DNA from: Epiperipatus broadwayi | Lineage: Eukaryota; Onychophora; Udeonychophora; Euonychophora; Peripatidae | Length of the DNA stretch: 64,000 bases | Assembly: GCA_028023455.1 (NCBI GenBank) | Contig: JAQFVV010000012.1 | Location: 11,914,864-11,978,863 of the forward strand | Direction of reading: 5' to 3' | Part shown: positions 23,371 to 35,107 of the stretch, in pieces | Position numbering within the stretch: position 1 is the stretch's first letter | Layout of the letters: every line of letters begins with the position of its first letter | Notes under the pieces: model-generated | What the model was told of the DNA's origin: nothing | Databases searched by the model: none | The model's input: only the letters and a program-made list of their open reading frames with translations | Translations under genes and position numbers: made by a program

Positions 23371-25885
23371 TTACTGAATAATATTTCACTCACACACACA
23401 CACACAAAGAAAATTTAACAAATCATTATATATAAATTTTAAACAAAAGAAATCATTTGATTTTTTAACAAGTTGCAAATGTTGTTTTGTTATCAAAGGA
23501 ATGACATTATAATCTTCCATATTATTTTTTCAAAATGAATAAATAATAAATATTTTATTGACTAGCTAAGAGAAAATGATAAAATGGGGAAGGATGCAAA
23601 TAGTGTGACATGACATTGTAAATGGTTTTTTAATTACTAGCTTTTAATAAACTATTTATTTCTACAAAAATCATAATAATCTAGAGAGCAATTTAGTTAA
23701 ATTAAAAAATTCATTTACTTAAAAACCAACAAAAATATATTTATTGAAATCTCAACAAAGTCGCAATATGAAAACTGAAAATGAACGTTATAAAATCATT
23801 TTTAATATATTTTTTAAAAATTCTTTAAATAAATAGGATACATTCTGCATATATAAAAATAAGTATGTAATTTTATGGTGATGAATTTACTAGTCATATA
23901 CCGTTAACATTATTATTATAGAAATCCTATTCATAATAAATTTATTTATATAAATTAGCAACTGAACAGGAAATAACTGAAGTTTATTCTCCAAAATACA
24001 AATGATACAAGCTATCTCTTAGCATTTGTTCTTATATATGTTTAATTTTAAATGAGGAAATGAATTCGATCTATTGATTATATATATATTTATAAAATAT
24101 ATGATAAAAAGCATCGTTTAATTATTCAGAGAATCAATGACAACCTCTAAATATCAAATGAAAACTCAGTTTTAATATCTTAATAATAAAATACTCAAAT
24201 CATAAATAAGTAGCTTAACAGGAAATAACTAAAGTTTCCAATGAATTTACACCATATAACTCATTGGAATCATCAGTTACTTCCTGTTCAGTTACATATA
24301 ATCTAAGTTATTTTTTATTTACTTAGATAAATTACCAATATATTGTACCATCTTTGTCAATGTAGAAAAAGTAATTTCATAGTAAACTGTTCTTTTAAAG
24401 GTCGCACCTAACATAAGGCACAAGAAGACGAAGATCTAAGATGCAAGACACAAGATGTATTTGCTTCTTATACCACCTCCCTGATTTTAATCTGCCACAC
24501 ATATCCTGTTTCCCTTTTAACTTCAACAAATTTAAAATAATTTTGTTCACAAAGTCATTTTTATTCTCTTTGGAGGCTATCTTTGATGATGGCAAAGGAA
24601 AGTTGTGCTTTTAGCTTTTAAGTACTACTAATTGATTTGCTATAAGAATTTATATCCTTATTTTAGAAAAAATCAAAGTAACATTTGATTATTCTCTTTA
24701 TTTCTCTCTTTTTCTTTTAATCTCTTTAATATAATATATAAATATTACCTACATTGTCTAAAAATTATAATTAGATGATATTTCAAAAGAAAAATTATTC
24801 ATTCCTTCATTTTTGGAGGGAATTTGATACCTTAAAATTCTAAATTGCCATTGCAAAACTTGTAACAAAACAAATATGATACACCATTTCATATATTTTT
24901 ATCATTGCAGAAATTAATACATTTTTTTTTATTCTCATAAACATGCTTTTGCTTCTGAGTTTAAAACTATTAAGCATCATAGTCTTCTATCTTAGATAAC
25001 TCAATTATTAACTAAAACATTTGTTGGCCTTTCTTGAAATCATGGTATAAGGGTGTAATATGGATACTATAAATTTGTCTACCAAAGCAGTGGTTGGTAA
25101 TTGAAGATAGAGAGCATTAAGATCCTTAGGATAATGAACTTAGATTCCAATTAATCTCACAATTCTAGATAATATTAAAATGAAAAAATTCCATAAATAA
25201 AATATTTAATATTAAATAATGCATTGTCATATTTTGTAAAAGTAAGAGATAATTAATCCACTTATACTTCAAATGACAGAGAAACATCTTTTGGCCAATT
25301 CACCCCCTATTGAATTTTTCCATAAGTATTATACGTGAAAATTGGTGTAAAATGGTATATTTAATTATAATAAATTTTTTGCCTGAATTTTCAGCAAAAA
25401 ACCTGCAAAATTCAAAATTCCCACTCTAACAATAGACATAAGCCGCCCTGACATGATCAGCCATTATGTGTTGCCAAGGCTGTAAAATCTTCGGTATTTT
25501 ACATTGAAATTTTCAATGATACAAAAACATGTTTATTTGCAAATTTATTACAGTTTTAGATATTTTTTTAAAAATAATTTACATTATATTTATTAGATAT
25601 CAACAAATATAAATTATTAATAACTTATTTTGACTTGAAATATTTTATTTTCAAAAATATAACACATTAGCAGCTAACATAAATATGGTTTGAAGCAAAT
25701 TTAGAAACTTGCTATGACATAAACAATCTACTTATATTACAAGGAAGAAAATAATCACAATTTTGCAATAAATATTTAAAAAATTTAAACTTTTAAAACA
25801 ATTCATTAGATATTAGAGAAATAAATAATTGTTCATTAAAGTTTTTACAGATATTTGGAAACAAAGATGATTTTGTTGATTTTAT
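23371..25885. other. A+T-rich stretch, one imperfect hairpin
   Basis: 24211-24296 forms an imperfect hairpin: AACAGGAAATAACTAAAG..CCAATGA faces TCATTGG..AGTTACTTCCTGTT. A related ACTGAACAGGAAATAACTGA sits at 23960, so this is probably a MITE remnant. A slightly GC-richer patch at 24400-24600 is unidentified; its 66-codon minus frame has no recognisable features. Confidence 0.45.
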
Positions 25886-26283
25886 AAACTGAAAATAATC
25901 TTTCTAGAAACAATAATGTAAAATGGCTTTGTTGATTACGATCTCATTTTTTTAATATTTACAGAAACAAAATATGAACATTTAAATTTTATTTCAGTAG
26001 TAAACGAAAATTTCTATCAAACAAAGTCAAATTTATTATTTTCTGATAAGTAATAATCATTTTATCATATATTTTACATTGACATTAACTGAAAATAATT
26101 TTTCTAGAAATGATGACATATAAATTCTTTGTTTTTATTACATCCTCATTTTTTTAATATTTACAGAAACAAAATGTGAACATTTAAAATTTATTTCAGT
26201 AATAAACATGAATATCTATCAAATAAAGTCAAATTTGTTATTTTCTGATAAGTAATAATCATTTTATCATATATTTACATTGA
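25886..26283. repeat. Tandem direct repeat, two units of about 200 bases
   Basis: Unit 1 (about 25886-26087) and unit 2 (about 26088-26283) share ACTGAAAATAAT, TTTAATATTTACAGAAACAA and TTTTCTGATAAGTAATAATC in the same order, at roughly 85% identity by eye. An old local duplication. Confidence 0.8.
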
Positions 26284-26555
26284 TGTGTGAGACAAAGAAA
26301 AACATCAAAAATAGCAAAATTTGGTAGGGTTAATTAAAAACATAGAGATATAATGTTAAATAAACTTTTATAGACATTTCCAATTATAGTTTATTAAGTA
26401 TGTTATAGTTTATTCAACAGTAAGTGCATTTAAAAACTAATGTTTAAATAAAGTATTTATTATTTAAATAGTCTTTGAGTGAATTTAAAGTTCAGTATAT
26501 TAAATTTAAAAATAATCAATAGTTTTGGATTTAATAAATTGTATTAAGTAGTTTA

Positions 26556-26588
<33 letters not shown>
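26556..26588. repeat. (ATT)n microsatellite
   Basis: About eleven perfect ATT units. Confidence 0.95.
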
Positions 26589-26589
<1 letters not shown>

Positions 26590-28539
26590 TTAAAAGTAGT
26601 TTATTTTGTGAAATACATGCATGCGTTAGTGCATGTGTGGAAAGGAAGACTAAAAATTAATAAAAGCATTAATTAATATTTTTAAAAAAATTTAAATTGT
26701 TTTGAATAATAATGATTATAATATTAAGAAGAAACTTTTATATAAAATAAATACCATTCTAAATTTAGAAAGTGTATTTTAAGATAAAAAATAAATTTTA
26801 TTGAACTAAATAATTTTTCTTTAAAATGATTATTCAACTGTCTAGACAACACACGTTTTAAGCAGTTTCTTTAATTAAAGGAGTGAAGGTCAAAGTAATT
26901 AAAAGGTTAAAGTAATGCTCATGTGATAAAGATTGCAGTAAAGAGCATACATGCACAGGTATATAAAAAGAGAATTTTTTAAAATAAAAAGGTTGAAATT
27001 ATAGAAAGAAAATTAAAAAAGGCAGAAAATAATTTTAACAATGAAGTTTTATTTTATAATTATTAATTTATAAGTTAAGTTATTCAAATGATGGGGTGCA
27101 AATCTAGAGTTATTATTGTACTATTATTATTCTAGAATGAGTATCCAGCTACACATTAAATAATAATTGCTAAAGAAAATGCTGAATTTATGCTATCTTC
27201 AAAGAATGCAAACTACATATAGTTTCAAAATAAATTGTAAAGACATTGGGATGAAAAGCTACTAGAAACTGATAAAGCATCAGCAGATAATTATTTACTT
27301 TTACCTTATTATGAACATTGTTATTAAATTGAACTTTTGCATATTGATTATTAATTTTAACATTCATAATATGTAATTTTGGAACTGACCCTAATTCTAT
27401 TAATTAATTTATTTATCTATTATGTCTTTACAAAATTTGACTTTAAAACAAATAAATTAAATAAAACATTATTGATGAAAGACCTCAGCAAGCTTGCTTA
27501 TTAAATAAATTTTATAGTAGTATTTTTTTGAATAAAAAGAAAATTAAAATGATGAATTATTTTTAAGTCTCATCCAACTTTAAAGGCAAGACATAACACA
27601 GTGGTTATTAATTTTTTTTTGTAATAATGAGAGAATAAAAAGTCATTATAATTTATTTCTTCTGTATATTATATAAAAGTTTATTTATATACTTTTCAAC
27701 CAATGTTGGTAAAATAATAATACTATTACGATTAAGTATCCAGAATTAGTTCAATTGTTGACTGCTTGTTCAGTTAACAAAAAAGAGGATATTCAGTCAA
27801 CAAAAAAAAGACAATTTAAATCCTTGTTGTGTCTAAATGTTAATAAAAATAATGCTCAAATGTATGAAGCAACTGTCTCACTGATCATTAATTGTTAAAA
27901 TCTGCTCCTGGCTTCACCAACCCATTGTTTTAATAAATGTTATTGTACTTTGGATAATATTTTAAGAAATCCCTAATATGAACTCTTATATGTGTATTTT
28001 ATTTCAATCCCTATAATGAAAGACTTGTATAATGTCTATCAGCTAAGAAGAAAACAAAAGGGATTCTTTGCTAAAGTGATTAATTCTCATTATAATTAGG
28101 AAGAACTTTAATTCTTTCAGTTGATGGGTAAAATGATTGTAGCATATATAAATGTGTTACATATATTTTAATTTTATTTTTGTATTATATAATTGTAATC
28201 TTATTTTTATGCCTATGTTATTTAATATACTTTACGTTTTTGTTGCCCAAAGATTTGGTAGGAAACAAAATAGGTGAAAGTTTTTTTTTTTTATAAAATA
28301 AATCCATGTAAATATTTTATTTGCAAATTATTGAGAGTTGTTTTAATTAATTGCTGTATTGTGTAAAACCAGATTTATATTTGGTGTATGTCTGAAAGTC
28401 AGTGCAGAAAATTTAGATAGCATATAAAGTTATAATATGTAGTTTTGTTATACCATATTTTGTGAATTCATGTATATTAATGACTTGGATAAATGTTTTA
28501 TTAGACATATGAGAATGTGTGTGAGTGATTATTTATATA
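26589..28539. other. A+T-rich stretch, no gene seen
   Basis: No coding frame, RNA gene or bounded repeat recognised. Confidence 0.5.
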
Positions 28540-29170
28540 TTATTATTGCTATTATTATATTTATGCCTTGCTTATTTAGTTATTGACACACTACTTGATG
28601 TCAGCTATCAATTCAACAATTGGTGTTGATATTTGTTGTCTTTCTATTTGCATATGTTGAGATTTTTCTTTAAAAGACAGATTGTGGCTTATTAATATTT
28701 CTTCACTGCTTGTGCATAAATACTAAGTGTCTATTCATACATTGTTTGTTATCCACCTTGCCTATATTGCGATGTCTAAACCTGTTATTGAGTATTTAAA
28801 GGTGTTTCAAGGCATACTTATTTTAAGGGTGTTTTCTAGCTACTGCAATTTAATGTAAAGCAGTTCTTGAAGTGAAATATGTATATTATATCTATTTCCT
28901 CATCTCTCATAGGTATCAATAATACTGTAAGGATATACTTATAAGTTATGCAATATGCTATCTTTGTAATATAAAAACAAATGTTTTCTCACATTGGTTT
29001 TGAGATGTAATTGATATCATTAGGTAGTTAATATCATACTAGTGGTCTAATATAGGCATATATACTTGTATTATTTTTAGGTGGAAAAATGTGTTAGATA
29101 ATAAAGGTGAGGACTTAATAAATAATGCAAAGGTTATTATTATAATTTTATAGCAATAATTAAATGTGAT
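28540..29170 (+). repeat. Left part of an old dispersed repeat (paralogous to 43.6-44.5 kb)
   Basis: Landmarks shared with 43560-44160 in the same order include TACTAGTGG..TATAGGCATAT (29038-29063 versus 44033-44060). The repeat resumes at about 32800 after the Penelope palindrome. Divergence is high, so boundaries are approximate. Confidence 0.45.
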
Positions 29171-29523
29171 ATTTATTGTAAAATTGTGTGTATATATATA
29201 AACATTACAAGCATAAAGCTAAACTAGTCAATATAAAATCAAAACTACCCCAAATCCAAAATTAAACCAGACCAGCATACAAATAATATTAAAACACAAC
29301 CTAAGGTTTCACTGCAACAAGCAGACTTCTCAAGTGTAAAGAACTACCAAAAACTACACAATATATATAATATTAAAAACTACTCACAAATCCAGTCACT
29401 TCCCATCCACCCTTAATATTAAAAGAACTCTTAAATAAGTTAATTGCTTCAGAATAATAAATTTTCAATCATAAAGACTCTTTAATTCTTCTTTTGATTT
29501 CATTTCTCTCAAAGAAGACAACC

Positions 29524-30999
29524 TTATGCTTCATCAAAATCAATAGTGTGGCCTGTATCTTTTTCATGGACATACAAAGCAGAACTAAGATATCTATTTT
29601 TAACTCTACTTTTATGAACCTTTATTCTTTCATTTAAACTCAAACTACTCTGACCTATGTAAACCTTCTTACAAAATAAACAAGGAATAAAATATACTAC
29701 ACCAGGAATAGTCTTTCTATCAAAAACTTCTTTTGTATTATTTAATAAATTATTCAATGTAACACCCCTTTTCCAAGCAATTTTCTTATCTCCAAACAAT
29801 TTACTATTTCTACACACAATTTTATAAGAAGACAATTTAAATGGCAAAGAAATAAAATCATATTTTTCTTTAACCTTTACATCCTTACAAATATTACTAT
29901 TAAATAAAATACTTTTAACAAATTTATGAGTATCCAACACTCAAGTAATCTTTATAAAATTGATATTTCTGAAACAAAGCTACCCCACTAGAATTATTTA
30001 ATTTAATATTCCTATGACAATAATTCCTTAAAGCAGCTACTTTATGAGATATAGACTGATAGCTATCAGGTTTAATTATAGATCTTAATTCTTTACTTTT
30101 AACTAAATGACTGCATAATAAACAATTAGTTTCTACATTTCTAATCACCAAAAGATCTAAAAATTTTAACTTACCAAAATCTAACTCCCCTCTTCTAACA
30201 CAAATTTTATAGAAGGATTAAAACAATTCAACTCATTTACAAATTCCTTCAATTTATCATTCTCAACTACAAATAAACAATCATCAACATATGTGACAAA
30301 TAATTTTACATATAAACAATTCTTTTTAATAATAATTTCCTCTTCCATATAACTAATATAAACTGAACATACTAAAGGAGAAATAATATAACCTATTATC
30401 CACCCTTCCTTAATCTTATAAAAATTACCTTTATATGTAAAATACATAGAATCTTCCAATAACAAAAGCAAATCTTTAATTACCTTAATTTTATTTTTTG
30501 ATAAAGAACTTTTCTTAATCAATACAGACAAAAGAACATCAATACTGCTTAACCTATTAACATACTGATTCATATTTTCAATATCTAAATTTCCAAATAC
30601 CCAATTACTTTCCATTTTAAAATTATTAATCTTATCAAAAGCCTCAAAAGAAGAAACTGTGTACTGACCAAAATCAACAAATTGTTTTAAAAAATTATTC
30701 AAGAATCTAGAAATACCCTCTACAACACAACTTGTAAAATCAAAAATAAATCTTAAAGGAAATCCATCTTTATGAGTTTTAATATTCACAAACACCTTAG
30801 CTGATGTAAAATCATTAGGATAGCATTTTAAATAATCTACTCTATTAAAAAATTTTAAATGAACCATTTTCTTCATAGTATCTATCAATTTTCTTTTAAT
30901 CAAATTACCTGGATCTTTATCTAACAACATATATTTACCATTATTTAATTCTCTATCCATTTTCTCTTTGAATTCATCTCCTTTTATAATAACAATCAT
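29524..30999 (-). pseudogene. Penelope-like RT and GIY-YIG endonuclease, left copy
   Basis: Three minus-strand frames succeed one another. 30999-30181 covers the RT fingers and palm: FVNIKTHKDGFPLRFIFDF, motif A LDIENM, the motif B region WIIGYIISPLVCSVY and the catalytic YVDD near 30285. 30151-29924 covers the RT thumb. 29940-29524 covers the endonuclease with VVYFIPC and KKVYIGQSSLSLNERIKVHK, matching the GIY-YIG pattern with its Arg. Breaks are a frameshift in the G-run near 30185, the RT-endonuclease frame change at about 29935 shared with the right copy, and a one-base insertion causing an early stop at 29524. Penelope proteins are normally one frame of about 700-850 residues; here the N-terminus upstream of RT is missing. 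Non-functional as it stands. Confidence 0.85.
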
Positions 31000-32641
31000 T
31001 TCTCATGAAGACAAAGCTGATATATTTGTTATTATGAAAGGAGATGAATTCAAAGAGAAAATGGATAGAGAATTAAATAATGGTAAATATATATTGTTAG
31101 ATAAAGATCCAGGTAATTTGATTAAAAGAAAATTGATAGATACTATGAAGAAAATGGTTCATTTAAAATTTTTTAATAGAGTAGATTATTTAAAATGCTA
31201 TCCTGATGATTTTACATCAGCTAAGGTGTTTGTGAATATTAAAACTAATAAAGATGGATTTCCTTTAAGATTTATTTTTGATTTTACAGGTAGTGTATTT
31301 CTAGATTCTTGAATAATTTTTTAAAACAATTTGTTGATTTTGGTCAGTATACAGTTTCTTCTTCTTTTGAGGCTTTTGATAAGATTAATAATTTTAAAAT
31401 GGAAAGTAATAGGGTATTTGGAAGTTTAGATATTGAAAATATGTATCAGTCTGTTAATAGGTTAAGCAGTATTGGTGTTCTTTTGTCTGTATTGATTAAG
31501 AAAAGTTCTTTATCAAAAAATAAAATTAAGGTAATTAAAGATTTGCTTTTGTTATTGGAAAATTCTATGTATTTTACTTATAAAGGTAATTTTTATAAGA
31601 TTAAGGAAGGGTGGATAATAGGTTATATTATTTCTCCTTTAGTATGTTCAGTTTATATTAGTTATATGGAAGAGGAAATTATTATTAAAAAGAATTGTTT
31701 ATATGTAAAATTATTTGTCAGATATGTTGATGATTGTTTATTTGTAGTTGAGAATGATAAATTGAAGGAATTTGTAAATGAGTTGAATTGTTTTGATCCT
31801 TCTATAAAATTTGTGTTAGAAGGAGGAGGGTTAGATTTTGGTAAGTTAAAATTTTTAGATCTTTTGGTGATTAGAAATGTAGAAACTAATTGTTTATTGT
31901 GCAGTCATTTAGTTAAAAGTAAAGAATTAAGATCTATAATTAAACCTGATAGCTATCAGTCTGTATCTCATAAAGTAGCTGCTTTAAGGAATTATTGTCA
32001 TAGGAATATTAAATTAAATAATTCTAGTGGTGTAGCTTTGTTTCAGAAATATCAATTTTATAAAGATTACTTGAGTGTTGGATACTCATAAATTTGTTAA
32101 AAGTATTTTATTTAATAGTAATATTTGTAAGGATGTAAAGGTTAAAGAAAAATATGATTTTATTTCTTTGCCATTTAAATTGTCTTCTTATAAAATTGTG
32201 TGTAGAAATAGTAAATTGTTTGGAGATAAGAAAATTGCTTGGAAAAGGGGTGTTACATTGAATAATTTATTAAATAATACAAAAGAAGTTTTTGATAGAA
32301 AGACTATTCCTGGTGTAGTATATTTTATTCCTTGTTTATTTGGTAAGAAGGTTTACATAGGTCAGAGTAGTTTGAGTTTAAATGAAAGAATAAAGGTTCA
32401 TAAAAGTAGAGTTAAAAATAGATATCTTAGTTCTGCTTTGTATGTCCATGAAAAAGATACAGGCCACACTATTGATTTTGATAAAGCTAAGGTTGTCTTC
32501 TTTGAGAGAAATGAAATCAAAAGAAGAATTAAAGAGTCTCTATTATTGAAAATTTATTATTCTGAAGCAATTAACTTATTTAAGAGTTCTTTTAATATTA
32601 AGGGTGGATGGGAAGTGACTGGATTTGTGGGTAGTTTTTAA
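30968..32641 (+). pseudogene. Penelope-like RT and GIY-YIG endonuclease, right copy
   Basis: 30968-31312 starts with DKADIFVIMKGDEF, the family's first RT motif (DKG..V.M). It is cut by a 10-12 base deletion near 31290. 31309-32091 carries motif A LDIENMYQSVN, motif B WIIGYIISPLVCSVY and RYVDDCLF at 31719-31742. 32075-32641 carries the full endonuclease (VVYFIPCLFGKKVYIGQSSL, ..R..VHK, ending KGGWEV). The last two frames overlap by 17 bases and differ by +1, exactly as in the left copy, so this break predates the duplication or is used by the element. The catalytic residues visible in RT and GIY-YIG are present. Retrotransposition would need an upstream start and frame repair, so this is treated as a pseudogene. 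Confidence 0.85.
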
Positions 32642-32799
32642 TATTATATATATTATGTAGTTTTTGGTAGTTCTTTACACTTGAGAAGTCTGCTTGTAGC
32701 AGTGAAACCTTAGGTTGGGTTTTAATATTATTTGTATGCTGGTCTGGTTTAATTTTGGATTTGGGGTAGTTTTGATTATATATATATATATATTATCTT

Positions 32800-33130
32800 A
32801 ATTTGTTAAATTAAATGTTTTTTTAGATATATGTTATACTCAATTTCAAATATTTATTTATATTGTAAATTAATATTTTCATTATTATTAAAATACGTTT
32901 CTGTTTTCATTGCCATTATCCAGAAAATATTATAATAATAAAATTTTATTTGTTGTTTTAAAAAGAGTACATTTCAATGGTCACATATTATTATTTATTT
33001 GATTTACTTATCCATTTCACCAGCATTGTTGAAAGTCATATGCCTCGTTAATTACTACTTATTTAAGGGTGTTTTATAATGCTGTGGGTAGCATAAAATG
33101 TGCTATTTCCACCTGCTGCATTACTTCATC
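32800..33130 (+). repeat. Right part of the old dispersed repeat
   Basis: AAAGAGTACATTTCAATGGTC at 32960-32980 matches AAGAGTACATTTTAATGGTC at 44397-44416, with flanking similarity (TACGTTTCTGTTTTCATTGCC against TATGTTTTTGTGCATTACC). The Penelope palindrome lies between this and 28540-29170. Confidence 0.45.
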
Positions 33131-33235
33131 TGTATGCAAATATTATAAATTCATTTGACGGGTTATAATATATATATATAATTAATAAAACAAGTCATAA
33201 ATTTTGTAACTTGCTTTTAAGCTTGCATTTAAATG

Positions 33236-33513
33236 ATCACTAGATAGAGCTTACCAATATCTCTAATCAAGCTTCATTTTATAAGTCCCGAAAGAGAAAG
33301 AAGTCAAAATCTCTATCAGAAATCCTTCAGTGGAGCGATGGGACTCCAGAAACTACCATCACTCCACTGAAGTGAGCCATAAGCTCGAAAACAATTGATC
33401 TGGAGATAGGGATTTCCAATAGAGATTTTGAATTCTTTCTTTTTCGGCACTTATAAAATAAAGCTTGATTAGAGATATTAGTAAGCTCCATCTAATGACT
33501 ACATATATATATC
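33236..33513. repeat. Foldback of hammerhead family B, cut by the GC-rich block
   Basis: 33236-33344 and about 33357-33500 are inverted copies (GATCACTAGATAGAGCTTACC facing GTAAGCTCCATCTAATGAC). The spacer near 33345-33356 includes GACTCCAGAAAC. The left copy lacks about 38 bases that hold most of the ribozyme; the right copy keeps it. The right end stops at the GC-rich block. Confidence 0.7.
33361..33407 (+). ncRNA. Hammerhead-like motif, family B, degenerate
   Basis: Stem I CTCCA/TGGAG, core CTGAAGT (the conserved A9 is T), stem II GAGC/GCTC with loop CATAA, GAAA, near-palindromic AACAATTGAT, then C and TGGAG. An outer stem I is not evident. Probably weak or inactive. Confidence 0.6.
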
Positions 33514-33720
33514 TCCGGGCGGCCGCCCCGCCGGGTCCGGGCCGGGCGGCCCCCCCTCCTTTCCGGTGGTCTGCGCCCCCGCTGTCCGCCCCCCTATTGG
33601 CGGTGGCCCACATCCTCACCCTGCTTTAAACAATTCAAATACACCCCTTGTCTGTGAACAGTCGGCGGGTTGGCCCCGCCCCCCGGGCGGGCGCCCGACC
33701 TTGGGATCTATCCCCCAGCA
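33514..33720. other. Isolated GC-rich block
   Basis: Starts abruptly after a TA repeat with CCGGGCGGCCGCCCCGCC-type sequence. It contains a moderately A+T-rich interval (33612-33660), then GGCGGGTTGGCCCCGCCCCCC. It ends near GGGATCTATCCCCC, where family A sequence begins. Nothing else in the window is remotely as GC-rich. It lies exactly between two foldbacks. Candidates are foreign DNA, a GC-rich rDNA-like fragment, or a base-calling/assembly artefact. Short frames across it are not taken as genes. Confidence 0.6.
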
Positions 33721-34030
33721 CCCACCTTTATCTCTATTTACTACAAACTATGAGAATGAAATTAAAAACACTATTAATATTTTCAATCCAAGCTCAATAG
33801 CTTATGTAGTCATGATGTTTAGTGGTTTAACACCAACCTGCCTAATAGGATAGTGGGGTGCAGGTTAAAGAGCCAAAGACACAAAATGAGGGTACGAATG
33901 AGTTCAGACTCCATATGATAATAAGCTTTGAGCTTGGATTGAAAATATTAATAGTGTTTTCAATTTCATTCTCATAGTTTTGTAGTTAAATAGAGATAAA
34001 AGGGGGCATATCCTAAGTCTAGGTGCGGCT

Positions 34031-34081
34031 ATCCAAGGCCCTCACTGATAGCCCACCAGAAACAGTCTGGGGATATTGGAT
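34031..34081 (+). ncRNA. Degenerate family A hammerhead
   Basis: Outer stem ATCCAA/TTGGAT and inner CCTCA/TGGGG remain, but the core (CTGATAG..) and stem II are damaged by deletions and stem III reads ACAGT. Predicted inactive. Confidence 0.6.
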
Positions 34082-34435
34082 GAGTAGGCACTAGATAGGG
34101 TTTTATGCAGCTCTGGCCCATTGATTGTTTGTTAGCAGTCCTTATATGAGGTTTTGTGTTTTTGATTGTTTATAACAATTATTGTGCTAGTATGAGATAG
34201 TGATCATGTGTGTTTAGTGGTTTAACACCAATCCTGCCTAATAGGATAGTGGTGGCTATGGTTGTTAAAGAGCCAAGCAAAAATGTATGGGTACGAATTG
34301 AGTTCAGCCATATGACTACATAGCTATTGAGTTGGTTGAAAATATTAATAGTGTTTTCAATTTCATTCCAAGTTTTGTAGTAAATAGGTAAAGGTGGGTG
34401 GGAGGGTTGCAGTCCTAAGGTCGGTGCTGCTCCAG

Positions 34436-34488
34436 ATCCAAGCCCTCACTGATGAAGCCCAGCAGAAACTAGTCTGGGGATATTGGAT
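34436..34488 (+). ncRNA. Degenerate family A hammerhead
   Basis: CTGATGA, GAAAC, ACTAGT and both stem I helices are present, but stem II is shortened to AGCCCAGC and no longer pairs well. Predicted weak or inactive. Confidence 0.65.
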
Positions 34489-34875
34489 GAGTAGGCAAGA
34501 TAGGGATTTTATACAAGCCTTCTGGCATCCATTGATTGTCTTGTTAGCACAAGATGCACACTATATGGAGAGTTTTGTGTATTTTGAATTGTTTATAACA
34601 ATTATTGTGCTAGTATGAGATAGTGATCATGTGATGTTTAGTGGTTTAACACCAATCCTGCCTAATAGGATAGTGGTGGCTATGGTTGTTAAAGAGCAAG
34701 AAAAATGTATGGGTACGAATTGAGTTCAGACCCATATGACTACATAAGCTATTGAGCTTGGATTGAAAATATTAATAGTGTTTTCAATTTCATTCCATAG
34801 TTTTGTAGTTAAATAGGTAAAGGGTGGGTGCTGAGGGTTGCATTAGATCCTAAGGTCTAGGTGCAGTGCTCTCAG

Positions 34876-34934
34876 ATCCAAGGCTCCTCACTGATGAAGG
34901 CCACAAGCCAGAAACTAGTCTGGGGATATTGGAT
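34876..34934 (+). ncRNA. Type-I hammerhead ribozyme, family A, best-preserved core
   Basis: Outer stem I ATCCAA (34876-34881)/TTGGAT (34929-34934); internal loop GGC/TA; inner stem TCCTCA/TGGGGA; canonical CTGATGA at 34891-34897; stem II GGC-CACAA-GCC; GAA; ACTAGT; C at 34920. Predicted cleavage is 34920/34921. Confidence 0.88.
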
Positions 34935-35107
34935 GAGTAGGCACTAGATAGGGATTTTATGCACAAGCCTTCTGGCATCCATTGATTGCTCTTGTTAGCA
35001 CAAGATGGCACTACTATATGGAGAGTTTTGCTGTATTTTGAATTGTTTATAACAATTATTGTGCTAGTATGAGATAGTGATCATGTGATGTTTAGTGGTT
35101 TAACATC

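Larger units (their letters stand above)
29240..32774. repeat. Head-to-head palindrome of two Penelope-like elements
   Basis: 29240 to about 31000 is the reverse complement of about 31027-32774 with very few differences. The central spacer is about 27 bases (TTTCTCATGAAGACAAAGCT region). Both copies have their 5' ends at the centre and their 3' ends outward, ending at GGGGTAGTTTTGATT. Differences seen are a 10-12 base deletion in the right copy near 31290, a one-base change in a G-run near 30185/31825, and a one-base insertion at about 29523. Near identity implies recent formation, active gene conversion, or an artefact of assembly or library preparation. Confidence 0.9.
33721..35107 (+). mobile_element. 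Tandem array of family A hammerhead monomers with an inverted head
   Basis: An inverted piece (about 33724-33812) precedes about three sense monomers with ribozymes at 34031, 34436 and 34876; the last period is about 446 bases. The final monomer is complete. The earlier ones have many short deletions, worst in the first and fewest in the last. The array ends at ..GATGTTTAGTGGTTTAAC, the same 3' terminus as at 5173 and near 48808. No flanking duplication was found because the left side is lost in the GC-rich block. The small frame at 34394-34618 is an accident of the repeat. Confidence 0.8.

Noticed and set aside
25886-26283. CRISPR-like or satellite array
   Set aside because: Only two diverged units of about 200 bases; a local duplication.
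33359-33853. Gly/Pro/Arg-rich frames across the GC-rich block
   Set aside because: Produced by the extreme base composition; no start context or homology pattern.
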